Shown: piece after piece, positions 40,266 to 50,540 of the stretch | How the letters are laid out: every line of letters begins with the position of its first letter | Numbering within the stretch: position 1 is the first letter of the stretch | Origin: Apostichopus japonicus | Taxonomy: Eukaryota; Echinodermata; Holothuroidea; Aspidochirotida; Stichopodidae | Assembly (NCBI RefSeq): GCF_037975245.1 | Contig: NC_092576.1 | Span: 19,554,111-19,618,110 of the forward strand | Length of the DNA stretch: 64,000 nucleotides | Direction: 5' to 3' | Notes under the pieces: model-generated | Seen by the model: the letters and a program-made list of their open reading frames with translations, nothing else | Databases searched by the model: none | What the model was told of the DNA's origin: nothing | Position numbers and translations under genes: made by a program

Positions 40266-41790
40266 CTGTAGAAGTAAGAAATAAATAACATGTTAACTAA
40301 TTGTGTGTCATGTTTGCTAGCAACGGTTACTGTCTTAATTTTATTTTATAATAAAACGTTGCCAAAGAACATCAGAGAGGAATGAGAAATGTAACCCGCA
40401 AATTTGATCTTCATGATTGCCATCTTTTGCTAGAATAACATATAAAATGAGACCAGTTACAATACAGATTTCTAGTGCCTGACGTTAAATAAATGAAACT
40501 AAATAATTTACTTTAATTTTTAAATATGGTACTGATTATCTTGTCCGTTTGCTGTTGGACACCATACTTTATAGACAATACAGACATTTTTCCTATGTGA
40601 ATATAATTGTGTTAGTGGTGTATTATGTCATCATCACGCCCTGATCTGTGTAAACAGAAGCAAAGACAATTATTGTGATAAAAAAAAGTATCACATCCTA
40701 ATAGATATAAATGTTGATACTATGGCGGTTAATTGGTTTAGCCTTTGTACAAATATCACTTTTACTTTCATCATTACAGTGAATAAAACTGATACAAACT
40801 ATCTTAGCAGTTTGTCACTCATAACAGTAGTAGCCACCATAAAGAGGAAAACCTAGAAAAGATTAAGACGATGACAAAATGACGTGATTTAATGTACAGT
40901 TAATTGTAGACAAATTTGCCTCTTTTAAAAGCAACACGTCATGTTCCTATGCTGTTTTTCGAGTTGTGGATATACTGCAGGTAATAAAATATAATTAAGT
41001 TACATCATTCTACAAAATGTCATGATATAAATAGTTAAAAATAAATAAATATTGCTAAACTAGCAACATGCATTATTTAAAAGGCACGTCGCTCCTATAT
41101 ACTCCTTCTATTCAATAGGGTTGGCAGTAATATCGGAGGTAATCGATAGTATCAGAGTTAGTCGATGATAGGATCATAACAAAATCTGAAATTAGTAGGC
41201 AAGAAACCCTGAAGGTTTATCGTGGTGAAACATGATGTGATGGTAAAAAAACACTAACAATACTGACAACGTGCTTCTCCCCAAAAACGTTGTAAATTGA
41301 AAATGTTGGCTGTGTAACAATAGAATGTAACATATTATAAATGCATTGATCATCGATTATAGAAAGTTAACACTTAAAATAAATCATATCCGGTGATATG
41401 GTGACTCGGTGATATGTTTATAAGTAGTTGTAAAAGATTCGATTTAGCCTTTGTAAGTGTAATTGATATCTATGTTTTTGACCAGATGTTGTAATGAACT
41501 TTCCCTTTTTAAGTAAACACGCGAGAGTTGACGAGAAAATGAAACAAATGGTGCTAATGATTGCAGTCTATAATGTAATTTCTACAGTTGAGACATCTAC
41601 AGATAAGAATTGTGTTTCATATTTTGCTGAAAGGAAACGAAACTGAATGTAATTAGTATTATACACATAACTCAGTACTTGGCACTAATGTAATCAGGTG
41701 TAACTGTATTGAAATGTTTTTTATTGTTTAGGATACTGAATAACAAGACAGCTGATGGTTAAGTATATTAAGTAATTTTTAAGAAAAAGT
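40266..41790 (-). other. Intron of the receptor pseudogene; membrane exon not found
   Basis: Expected location of the transmembrane exon. Hydrophobic stretches (about 40810-40855 minus strand) exist but lack an uninterrupted frame with matching splice phases. Confidence 0.4.
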
Positions 41791-41791
41791 C

Positions 41792-41954
41792 GCCCAAGAA
41801 AGAACCTGGGCACGAAAACCAAACTACCGAACGACTGATCAGCTCTCAACCCCGGTCGCCTTGCATCGGGGCTGTGTGATCATCGTCGGGTGTGTATCAC
41901 CATTCCCCTCGAAAGGGAACAGATACTACACATGATCTTAGCCAAAAGGCCGAT
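41792..41954 (-). ncRNA. U2-snRNA-like structured RNA gene
   Basis: Read on the minus strand, it opens ATCGGCCTTTTGGCTAAGAT, CATGTGTAGTATCTGTTC. This is essentially the 5' end of U2 snRNA: stem I GGCC-UUUU-GGCU and the branch-point-recognition GUAGUA, with one change (CAUGUG for CAAGUG). The remainder is not ordinary U2. It forms a UUCCC/GGGAA hairpin, a long stem UGAUCA/UGAUCA enclosing AGCCCCG/CGGGGUU, a single-stranded GGUUUUCG that could be a weak Sm-like site, and a terminal GCCCAGG/CUUGGGC hairpin followed by GACUUUUUC. The canonical U2 Sm site and stems III and IV are absent. It is either a diverged U2-class gene or a U2-headed retroposon. It lies in an intron of the receptor pseudogene, same strand. 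Confidence 0.7.
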
Positions 41955-42128
41955 TGTTTAATTGTTTTTGCCTGATTGTTAAGATTGCATTAATAAAATT
42001 ATATTATAACAAGGAAAGAAAAAGAGTCAGAAATTTGTCTTGGTATTTTTTTGGTTATATGAATTTAATTCCTCTCAATAGTTTTGTAAAATGTAAACGA
42101 ACGAAATGGATAAGTAGTTTAAGCTTAC

Positions 42129-42225
42129 CAAAAGTATGAAGATGGATCCCAATGTTTTCTTGAATTAAAATACCCTCTACGATTCGAACACATGTTATGG
42201 TTCCATTAACGGATGCTGGGTGCAA
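42129..42225 (-). CDS. Half-Ig exon of the receptor pseudogene
   Basis: A 97-nt exon (acceptor TATTTTCAG, donor GTAAGC) reading LHPASVNGTITCVRIVEGIL and IQENIGIHLHTFG. It looks like the second half of an Ig domain around its second cysteine, and resembles HPPTTNGTLSCV in the exon upstream. It starts in phase 0 while the exon at 42363 ends in phase 1, so its first-half partner is missing or unrecognised. Confidence 0.5.
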
Positions 42226-42362
42226 CTGAAAATAATATTAAAGCGGTCGATAATTCTTAGTATTTTAATTTTTGCCCTCCCCCCTCCCAAAAAAAGAGAA
42301 TATTTTAACAACATGTCTTGGTTACCATTAAGATTTCTGCATCGTTAACAACAAAGGCTTAC

Positions 42363-42692
42363 TGTTGTCATAGAAGCAATTCCTTGTGTGCTCTCGATTA
42401 GTGGAAACAGCTGAACATCGAACACATGATAAAGTTCCATTTGTTGTTGGAGGATGGAAACGAGGCGTAGAGTTGATGTTAGAGATTTTATTATTGGCTA
42501 CTTCCTCGAAAACATCTTCGACGTAGCTTGATTAAATTCTTTCATTATTGACCAACCACTGTAGATCAGTGGCAGGTTTAACACCAATAACATGGCAGGA
42601 CACGTTCAACGTCTCGTTCGTCTCGATACGGAAATAATCTCCACCAGATAAATAATAATTTCCAACTTGAATGTACAACAGTCTTGGTGGGA
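42363..42692 (-). pseudogene. Ig-domain exon with one in-frame stop
   Basis: A 330-nt phase 1-1 exon, acceptor GACTATTTAG (read on the minus strand as CTATTTAG) and donor GTAAGC. It begins VPPRLLYIQVGNYYLSGGDY and carries the Ig signature cysteine (LNVSCHVIG), tryptophan (LQWLVNNERI) and second cysteine (GTLSCV). A TAA at 42532-42534 follows NERI in frame, one base from CAA or AAA. If translated from 43705, the product would end about 168 residues in, as a secreted one-and-a-half Ig protein. Confidence 0.72.
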
Positions 42693-42762
42693 CTAAATAG
42701 GTTATAAAGATACAATGTTTGTTATCTGAAGGCGAACCTTATAGGAGGACTTTTCATGCATT

Positions 42763-42763
<1 letters not shown>

Positions 42764-42828
<65 letters not shown>

Positions 42829-42868
42829 TATAAATATATTTAATATGTTTGATATATATATATATATA

Positions 42869-42898
<30 letters not shown>
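42764..42898. repeat. (AT)n microsatellite, two blocks
   Basis: TA dinucleotide blocks at 42764-42823 and 42853-42898 are separated by a short AT-rich spacer. It lies in the intron between the first two Ig exons. Confidence 0.95.
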
Positions 42899-42902
<4 letters not shown>

Positions 42903-43359
42903 AGCACGGTGTTTCTATTGTCCCGCGAGATTCTTGCATGGATTAACTCGGTTCGTGTGATTACGTATTAAACGAGTTGGCCATAATTACCCTTAAATTA
43001 TGAAATCTAGTTACGAAAGAATAGTATTCTCATGTTAAAATCACACTGATAAGTGGGACCAATATCTTTTATTTTGCACCGGTTTAGAAAAATTATTAGT
43101 AGAATAACCTAGATTTAACCTTAACTTAGTCTACGTACGTTGACGGTGTATAAAATATCACAAATTCTAACATTAATTCTAACATACAAATAACATGATA
43201 GTTTAAATTGATATTTTAATAGTACATTGATTGTTATTGTTGAATTAAATTGTAATACTTATTAGTAATTGATAGAGTGATTGATGATTGATGAAAGAGC
43301 TAACCAAGTGAACTGCTGTAGATAATTTTCTAATTTGAATGATTCTAACATAAACTCAC

Positions 43360-43705
43360 CATTTACTTCTACCTGATACTCCACAACTAGGTGGCTTTTA
43401 TTTTCCAAACATGAATAGTTCCCTTCGTTCGACAAAGAGACGTTTCTGATATGTAATGAATAATTCGTTGGAATTAATTCACTATTTTTTGGATGGATTG
43501 GAAATGATTTTACGTATAGAGTGTCGTTGTTGTGATGCCATCTTCGTGAGCTATTCGCCAACTCCTCTCCGGTAGAACAGTTCAAAATCAGATCTTTGTG
43601 AAGATTAGTAGTTATTGTATGTCCAAGATTTATATCCGCAATGACGTGGTGAACGATATCCCAAGTGACGAAAAATGTCCACCACTGAAATGAAAAGACA
43701 ATCAT
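43360..43705 (-). CDS. Signal peptide plus first Ig exon of the receptor locus
   Basis: Open frame from ATG at 43705: MIVFSFQWWTFFVTWDIVHH is hydrophobic like a signal peptide. Then comes an Ig domain with LILNCSTG (first cysteine), RRWHHNND (tryptophan) and SLSNEGNYSCLE (strand F motif), ending VEYQVEVN plus one base at donor GTGAGT. The phase-1 end fits the next exon at 42692. No lesion is visible. An alternative reading uses the acceptor TTTCATTTCAG at 43687 with a signal peptide elsewhere; the ATG start is preferred because the hydrophobic leader follows it directly. Confidence 0.65.
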
Positions 43706-44925
43706 TTTTTGTTCTATGATAGATGGCGTCTCTGTGTCACGACATTCAACATTTCATGTTTATTATCAGAGATTTGGGTACTGTCCTTTTCCTGTGAAGC
43801 ACGAAGATATTCTACCGGTAAGTAATTGGCTGATAAGAGTATTGAAAAATTCGATTATGACATCCACGAAAGTGTCAGTATTCTGGTTGTTTGTTACAAT
43901 GTTTTTAAACAAATAGCTATGATTTCCTTCGTTATCGAAATGTTACTTTTATCTTCTACTCGTAGCGTTCAGTCTTTCAACCCGTCAGAATGTTACCTAC
44001 ACAGAGGAAAATCCTTTTTGTTTATGTGTGGGATATATGCACTGACTGTTCTTCTGGGCAATATATAACAGTAACTGAGAAATCTGAGAACAAAAACAAC
44101 TGATGTTCTAGATGGAAAGTGCAAGTGTGAATTATAAATCAATCATACTGGCAAACAGAGAGGAGAAAATGAAAATAATATTGCACACTTTGCAATTGTG
44201 CTGACCATATGATAAGCACAATTAGCCGCGTGTTATTTTTAAGTACGTTTACTTGTCACGATGAAAATACACTGAACACTTTATATCGGGGCATTGTGTT
44301 TTTGTCTGAATGATTCATTGGCTTGACTCTAATATTTGTTTTAAGTAATGAAGTAAAACATTAAATGCTGTATTTTGGTACTTGGGAGCTATGTACAATA
44401 GTCAAATTCTTGAAAATACTCAGCTGTTAATCTTCACTAATTGCACACCAAATAGGAAAATATGTAAAAACAATATGGGAGATTTGAGAAAACGCACATT
44501 AAAGAGTTTAGAAATTTGAATTCCTGGTTTCGTATCTAAAGAAACTACATATTTACTGAAAAAAATTATAAAAGAAAACACAATGAAGTTTACATTAGAA
44601 TCATTCCAAAGAGATTTCTGATGAAAGAGCTTCACATCAGGTTTGAACCACACTGCAAAGATATTTCGTCATGGTGATGGCATTCTCTAGTTAAATATCT
44701 TAATTTGTCACACATTTGAATTAGCATTCAGGGCGGGTGTATTACATTTTGGACGGTAGTTGCATCGAAGGACATATATCTAGTGCAGTGCGCATATAGA
44801 TCCTAGTCTAATACCGAAATGCGTCATGTTCCCCGATGACTCGGTCGAGTTTAAAGACCAGCCACAGTTGGTTTCATAGCACATTTGTACAATTGTTTAA
44901 GGCGTCCAGATATACGTCATGATAT

Positions 44926-44929
<4 letters not shown>
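43706..44929. other. Flank of the receptor pseudogene, nothing recognised
   Basis: AT-rich sequence upstream of the first receptor exon. No promoter motif stands out, and the open frames lack domain character. Confidence 0.45.

Positions 44930-45004
<75 letters not shown>
44930..45004. repeat. (AT)n microsatellite at SINE tail
   Basis: About 75 bp of TA dinucleotides directly adjoining the 3' tail of the first SINE copy. Confidence 0.95.
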
Positions 45005-45008
<4 letters not shown>

Positions 45009-45126
45009 CGTAATGAGTTGGAAAATCAAGAGCAGTGAAAAAACTTCCAGTCTCCACCGGGATTCGAACCCTGGCCTCCCGCTTTGTACGCTGACACCCT
45101 AACCAACTAGGCTAAGGACGCTGACT
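45005..45126 (-). mobile_element. tRNA-derived SINE, copy 1
   Basis: On the minus strand an internal Pol III promoter is clear. Box A is TAGCCTAGTTGG (45103-45114) and box B is GGTTCGAATCC (45060-45070), with tRNA-like spacing and a cloverleaf-compatible anticodon arm. A non-tRNA tail follows (CTGGAAGTTTTTTCACTGCT to GATTTTCCAACTCATTACGA), ending at the (AT)n tract. The shared tail with the 45369 copy makes a SINE more likely than a functional tRNA gene. Confidence 0.75.
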
Positions 45127-45368
45127 GTATGTCCAGAGGTTCGAAATCGTTAAGCAAGGTCGTTATTCCACTGTAGACGTTTGTCACCTGTATGGAACAA
45201 TACTAGTTCTGTTTTTGGTGACATATTTTGCTTTACTCTAGAGATCAAACATGATGCTAACCAACTCGAAAATCTTTTGTGATTTCTAAAGCCGAAAGAG
45301 ATACTTTGAACAGACTTTATTTTAATGAAATTGAGGTTAACGACGAAGGCAAATGAATATATATAAAT
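45127..45368. other. Spacer between SINE copies
   Basis: Unremarkable AT-rich DNA between two direct SINE copies. Confidence 0.5.
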
Positions 45369-45470
45369 GAAAATCGTAATAAGTTGGAAAATCAAGAACA
45401 GTGAAAAAAACTTCCAGCCTCCACCGGGATTCGAAACCGGGCCTCCCGCTTTGTACGCGGACACCCTTAC
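45369..45470 (-). mobile_element. tRNA-derived SINE, copy 2, truncated
   Basis: Same tail and body as copy 1, with box B disrupted (GGATTCGAAACC on the plus strand, 45427-45438). The 5' end is truncated before box A: homology stops after CGGACACCCTTAC. Same orientation as copy 1. Confidence 0.7.
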
Positions 45471-45539
45471 CTTATGTATATATATACATTAGCGAGAAAA
45501 CATGGAAACGTCAAAAATTGAGTTATCCCCGTGTAAGGG

Positions 45540-45772
45540 GTAGGCTGTTATTGTGTTAATGTTCCTCTTTCTCTTCCCGGTCTCTTGGGTTTTTTTCCTT
45601 CTGCGCCCTCCTTTTCTCACTTTTTTCTCTTTCTTCTTTTTCTTTTCCCTTCCTTCCTTCCTTCTCCTTCCTTCTCTTTCCCCCCCCCCTTTTCTTCTCT
45701 CTTTTTCGCTCCTCTTTTACTTATCCGGGGGACGCGCGCCCCCAACACCTCCCTGGATACGCGCCTGGATTA
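45540..45772 (+). mobile_element. Right end of a MITE-like element
   Basis: A pyrimidine-rich stretch with a C run ends GGGGGACGCGCGCCCCC and CCTGGATACGCGCCTG. A terminus of this form, inverted as CAGGCGCGTATCCAGG, is typical of transposon ends, but no left end or target duplication was found. Confidence 0.35.
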
Positions 45773-45844
45773 TGTGAAAGATTAACTCTGGAAGATGCTT
45801 TGTAGCTCCTTTTTATGCACAATTGGACTATCCAGCCGTCGTGG

Positions 45845-45926
45845 ATGGAGAATGAAGACATCACTGATTCTGATGAAGGTTCTGATCATGAAGAAATCAG
45901 CGATGTCGCATTGGCAGAAATTCCTG
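45845..45926 (+). CDS. Possible acidic N-terminal exon
   Basis: From ATG 45845 the frame reads MENEDITDSDEGSDHEEISD then VALAEIPG, ending at donor GTAGGA. The density of D and E with clean frame and donor looks like a real N-terminus, for example of a piggyBac-type transposase-derived gene, although no transposase domain is visible. It is short, and the junction phase does not match the next candidate exon, so it is weakly supported. Confidence 0.3.
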
Positions 45927-46360
45927 GTAGGACACAATACAGAAATACTACACAGTAGTATAGTACAATAGGGTTTGGCTATATGACTCATCGTTACGAA
46001 TGACTGAACCATTGTATTACAGGTAGGTAAAGTAGTTAAGTGGGTAAATGATAAGATAAATAAACTTGAAAACGTTAGGATCATCAAGTTCATTGGGTTG
46101 GTGCCCTGTTGCAACTAAAGGAAATAGAGCAATTGGTGTTTCTGTCCACCTAATGCATAAAAATACAAACTAGTGCTGCAGTCTACAGGCTCTTCACCCC
46201 CATAGGCATTGTGTACTCTTCCTAAATTAGATACAAGGCATACATTCATGAGAAAAATGGGAATTGTATAAAAAGGGATGCCCATACCTCAACAAACTCA
46301 TCCCCTCTTGTATAATAAACATGTGTTGTGTTATAGCTTTTTTTTTTTCATGGTTACAGA

Positions 46361-46470
46361 ATATCGCTGTAGAACAACAGGAAGACCATTCCATTCCTCC
46401 ACCTCCCCCTGTAGAAGATGTTGGCACTACTGGTGAAGCGCAACCAGCCCCCCCCCCCCAGAAACTGTCA
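46361..46470 (+). CDS. Possible acidic/proline-rich exon, cut by a transposon
   Basis: After a T-rich tract and TTACAG the frame reads NIAVEQQEDHSIPPPPPVED and VGTTGEAQPAPP, then runs into a C tract and the foldback element at 46472. The composition is like a disordered linker. The exon is in phase 0 while the preceding candidate ends in phase 1, so the link between them is uncertain. Confidence 0.25.
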
Positions 46471-46471
46471 C

Positions 46472-47743
46472 GGAAGCTGGTCACTTCGCCCAACAACCAT
46501 TTCGCCCAACAGCCATTTCGCCCAACTTTACCATTTCGCTCAAACTCACCATTTCGCCCAACCAGCCTGGTCATTTCGCCCAACCAGGCTGGTCATTTCG
46601 TCCAACTTTGATTAAATATTATACTTCAAAATGAAACGTTCGGGAATTGTAAACGTTACGGGATACGAACCGAATATTAAGGATACTTGATGATGGATCA
46701 GTGTTTTAGGTGTTAGGTTTGATAGGTTTGATAAGAAACTTTCGGGAACGGTTAACGTTACGGGATATCAATTTCAATTTCAATTTCTTGATTCCAGTAT
46801 AAATTATTAAATTTATAAATAGGACACATAAAAATGATACATAAAAGACGTAAACATATACAAAAATGAAAGCATGAACAAAAACAAAAATACTTGCTGG
46901 TTCTATTGCACAGAGAGATCAACTCTGAGTGAAGTGGGTGATCTTTAGAACTATGTATATTCTTAGCTAGTCTTATGAATTCATTTTTAGCAGCAGTGTT
47001 TACTTTACCAACAAGGCTTTCATAGTCGAGATTAAATATTTTTGAGCAGTATTTCAAGAGACTTCTAATTCTTTTCTTGTCCTGCGCCGAATATTAAGGA
47101 AACTTGAAGTCTTTTAGTTTGTATAACTTTAGTAAGGAAACGTTCGGGAATTTTTAACGTTACGGAATACGAACCGAATATTAAGGAGACTTGAGGATGG
47201 ATCAGTGTTTTAGGGGATAGGTTTGATAGGTTTTTATGGAGACCGATTCCCCTTTGTTTGTATAACATTAGATTAACACTATGTAGAACTACATAAACAC
47301 CTTACTGATGTGAACAATATACCCTTGATTATATGCGTAACCGCCTTAAGTAGTGTAATACTACTACCCAAAATAAATCAAATTGAACTAGTGAAATAGG
47401 AACGGTGATATTATTCCACACCGAGCTTCCATTGTATGCGTAACTGCCTAAAGTATTGTCATCCTCCCATTATACCCGAAATAACTGCTCAGACTCTGAT
47501 CCATGTCGAGCGGAGCTTTCTTTATTTATCTACTACGAAGTAAAATAACCCAAAATAAATCAAATTGAACTAGTGAAATAAAAAACGTAATACTATTCTG
47601 ACTGAATATTAATTAGAAAAAAAGTTGGGCGAAATGACCATGCTGTTGGGAGAAATGACGATGCTGGTTGGGCGAAATGACCAGGCTGGTTGGGCGAAAT
47701 GACAGTTGGGCGAACTGATTGTTGGGCGAAGTGACCAGAAAGC
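46472..47743. mobile_element. Foldback-like element with repeat-built inverted termini
   Basis: Both ends consist of multiple copies of CATTTCGCCCAAC: in forward orientation at 46477-46609 and as the inverse GTTGGGCGAAATG at 47622-47737. The terminal bases CTGGTCACTTCGCCCAACAA match in inverted orientation. The flanks share ACTGTCAC (46464-46471 and 47744-47751), a candidate target duplication of 8-9 bp. The inside holds a roughly 100-140-bp repeat (TTCGGGAA...GTTACGGGATACGAACCGAATATTAAGG) in several copies, and an inserted LINE fragment. No transposase frame is evident. Confidence 0.7.
46768..47085 (-). mobile_element. LINE 3' fragment inserted in the foldback element
   Basis: Minus-strand frame LVGKVNTAAKNEFIRLAKNI followed by HSSKDHPLHSEL matches the conserved C-terminal tail of L2/CR1-like ORF2 proteins. 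The 3' end carries a GAAATT-repeat tail. The flanks are the two halves of one internal repeat (GTTACGGGATA to the left, CCGAATATTAAGG to the right), which would read continuously without it. Confidence 0.65.
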
Positions 47744-47820
47744 ACTGTCACAACCTTGATGGAAGGACTAGTGATTATACTGTGCAGTGTAGGGGGTATA
47801 ATGCAGAGTACTAGCCGGGT

Positions 47821-48680
47821 GGGGGGGGGTTACATTTTGTTGAACATTGTCCTACGTTAATGTCGTAACCTTTAATTGAGACTATTGAATATACATATCT
47901 TTAAAATAATCATATTTAGCGCTAAAGTTCTCTAAATCAGATATTCAATGAAGATGTTGTAAAACACTCACCTCTGATCTTATAATTCGGATCAGTCCGT
48001 CTAGTAAAGTTAAACGAATAGTTGCCGGTCCTCCAGCACACACACAAAAATACACACCGTACACCGTCGCTCAGTCCAAGCTTAGATCGGTGGCGTTAGA
48101 ATCTTTACGCCAAGCCGTGGTTGGACCTTCCCGAAAGTGGCGCGAAGTAATAATATTAGTAGTAGTAGTACTGTAGGGCGCCTAGGCCTATTATCTAATA
48201 AACATCAAGCGTGCTAGGCTACGCTGATAAACAATAATCACCTGCGACGCGGACCGGAGGTGATCGTTAGGCCACTATTAAAGTCCTGTGAAAAGAGCTC
48301 GCGGAGCAGTAATTAACACGAGCCGGTGTAGCAGTACTAATTGTCGCAAATATCACATATTCAGTAAATAAAGTCCTAGTCCCACTGGGACAATTAATAC
48401 TGAATTTACCAGTACATTTGGTCTCCCGGACCTTTTTGTACAAGGCCAGATGGTACAGACTGTCTCCCGGACAGTATATGCTATGGTTAAACGAAGGGGG
48501 ACATTACTTGACGGTTGTATATTTTGTTGTAAATTGTGTCCCCCTGAACACAATGTCCGCCCTAGTAGGTACGTTAGAGAAGCAAACATTTAATTAGTAA
48601 TGAACTCTAGCAGTATCGGCTTTTGTCACATTTCGGCTTACGTATATTTAGCAGTAAGTCGATCGATTGTGTCGTGCGAC
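47821..48680. other. No recognised gene
   Basis: Mixed-composition DNA with a G run at 47819-47829. The open frame at 48353-48589 (minus) has no domain signature. Confidence 0.45.
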
Positions 48681-48685
48681 AACTT

Positions 48686-48796
48686 AAAATGGAAAGTTAC
48701 TAGAAAACGTGAGACAAATTGCCGATATTCTAAGAGATGAGAGCTATCCAAGTGGTTTCACAAAAATAAAATTGAGAAGGATCGTACGGAGAAAAG
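48686..48796 (+). pseudogene. Possible coding exon upstream of the integrase
   Basis: The frame reads NGKLLENVRQIADILRDESY, PSGFTKIKLRRIVRRK, ending AAAAG at a consensus donor GTAAGT (48797). The pattern resembles the N-terminal region of KRBA2-type integrase-derived proteins. It lacks an in-frame ATG: the nearest ATG (48689) is in another frame and meets TAG after four codons. If related, it would be the first exon of the integrase gene further right. Confidence 0.35.
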
Positions 48797-49487
48797 GTAA
48801 GTTTTTCAGACTGGCTGAAATTGGAACTCTTGCATACCGAAATTGAGGGAAAGTGTTGCTATTTAGGGCTTCTCTGCTCGCCCAAATCGAGGCAGCTCAT
48901 AGTACTACTGGCGTCTAAGGTAATGTCTGTAACTTACAGAAGAGGATACTCACTATGCCTATGGTTGTTAAATGGCAAACGGCCATTCCACAGTTAAAAT
49001 ATAACCAGGCCTCTGTAGGCCCGATTGGTGCACAAATCATGATATTCTTATACCACGTTTGGTTAGTTGTAAAAACTCATTCGCAAAAGTCAAGCAATTG
49101 CTTATGCAACATTACAATCAGTTCTATGCTTGAGCAAAGTTGTTAGTGTATGAACGAATTTATTAGGGCCTAGTTCTTTTCGTTTTTTTTTCCCCAATCC
49201 GTATTTTCATAACAAATTTTTGTGAAAATATCATAAATTTCCACCTTTTATCGCTCTGCCTATCATAGAAGTTAACTATCATAACCAAATCATCCTAAAG
49301 CTTACAGATATAGTCTGGTCTGCATGCATGCGACAATATAACATGCAACTAATGGACTATAGCCTAGCCTATTTTTAGAGGAATGTGGCACTAATAATGT
49401 ACGTAATTTTGTAAGTTTGAAAAGTGGACGTACCACTTTTCTGGTTTAGTGGTTTAAGCGATTGTAAATATATAGTACAGTACATAT

Positions 49488-49700
49488 GCGTACGGGACCA
49501 TTTCAGTTTGGGGGGCAGAAATTTTTGTGCCCGAAATTTCCCGTGACATTATCTAAGCGGAGCGCCACCATCAGTTGGCGCGTAGCGTACAAGAAAATTT
49601 TGGCAAAAAATGCCTCTCATATTGCCGGAAACGGCACTTCTGAGGCCTTGCAAGTTGCATCTAAAACTTCTTTATTTTATAATCTCACGTTTGAGAAACT
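49488..49700 (+). repeat. Copy of the GCGCCA-hairpin module
   Basis: Contains ATCTAAGCGGAGCGCCACCA, TTGGCGCGTAGCGTACAAG and TGCCGGAAACGGCACTTC in the same order as the 12.4-kb copy, preceded by a G run. Confidence 0.6.
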
Positions 49701-49845
49701 GACACTTCCACAAAATTTGGTAAATTAGAAGAAGAAAAAATGGTAACATCACTTTGAAGGGGAAAAATAGGACAGAATATTTTTTAAGCTCATATTTAGT
49801 TACCGTATGTATTATTTTAACACAATACTCAGCTACCTCCAGAAA

Positions 49846-49868
49846 AAAAAAAAAAAAAAAAAAAAAAA
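49846..49868. repeat. Poly(A) tract
   Basis: About 25 consecutive adenines, possibly a retroposed tail or simple repeat. Confidence 0.9.
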
Positions 49869-50242
49869 CATACATTGTTCAACGACACGTAGGCGAGATA
49901 ATGTCGCTGTGTCGGGTGAGACTGCAATTTGTCTCACAAAAAAAGAATAAAATCTAACAAAGAATATTATAAACCTGTACTTCTAGGCTTGTAGGCATCC
50001 CCCCCCCCCCCTTACCATGCATGAAAAAGAAAATGTTTCTTATATACACTCTTGTCGGAGATGTCCAGGTATACAGTTGTATAGTTAGAAAAAAATGATC
50101 GTGCTAAAAGCGGGGTAGCCCAGATGAGCTGCGCTTACGGTGGTGTTACACGGAAATATTCGGGCATCATGATGCTAAATACAGAAAAAATGGAATTGTC
50201 GGGCAAAAATTTGAAAAAGGTTCGGGCAAGCTACTGCACATT

Positions 50243-50540
<298 letters not shown>

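Larger units (their letters stand above)
36894..43705 (-). pseudogene. Ig/kinase receptor pseudogene locus (eight recognised exons)
   Basis: Eight minus-strand exons in order: 43360-43705 (signal peptide plus Ig), 42363-42692 (Ig), 42129-42225 (half Ig), 40167-40265 and 38984-39027 (acidic juxtamembrane tail), 38155-38272, 37782-37895 and 36894-37045 (kinase N-lobe to helix E). Most junction phases agree exactly, which is strong evidence for one gene. Five lesions are visible: stops in the second Ig exon, in the kinase exon at 37801-37803, two in the 36894-37045 exon, and a frameshift in 38155-38272. No membrane exon or kinase C-lobe was identified. The family is an invertebrate Ig-type receptor tyrosine kinase; a specific subfamily cannot be named. 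Confidence 0.75.

Noticed and set aside
40600..40665. Minus-strand exon beginning SGRDDDIIHH after TTTACACAG
   Set aside because: A stop follows after ten codons and no phase-compatible donor is seen.
40805..40858. Hydrophobic minus-strand segment as the membrane exon of the receptor pseudogene
   Set aside because: Stops occur within the segment in each frame and no donor in the required phase was found.
45060..45125. Functional tRNA gene
   Set aside because: Box A and B are good, but the acceptor stem pairs poorly and the 3' tail is shared with a second truncated copy, favouring a SINE.
48353..48589. 78-codon minus-strand frame
   Set aside because: No domain, splice or codon evidence.
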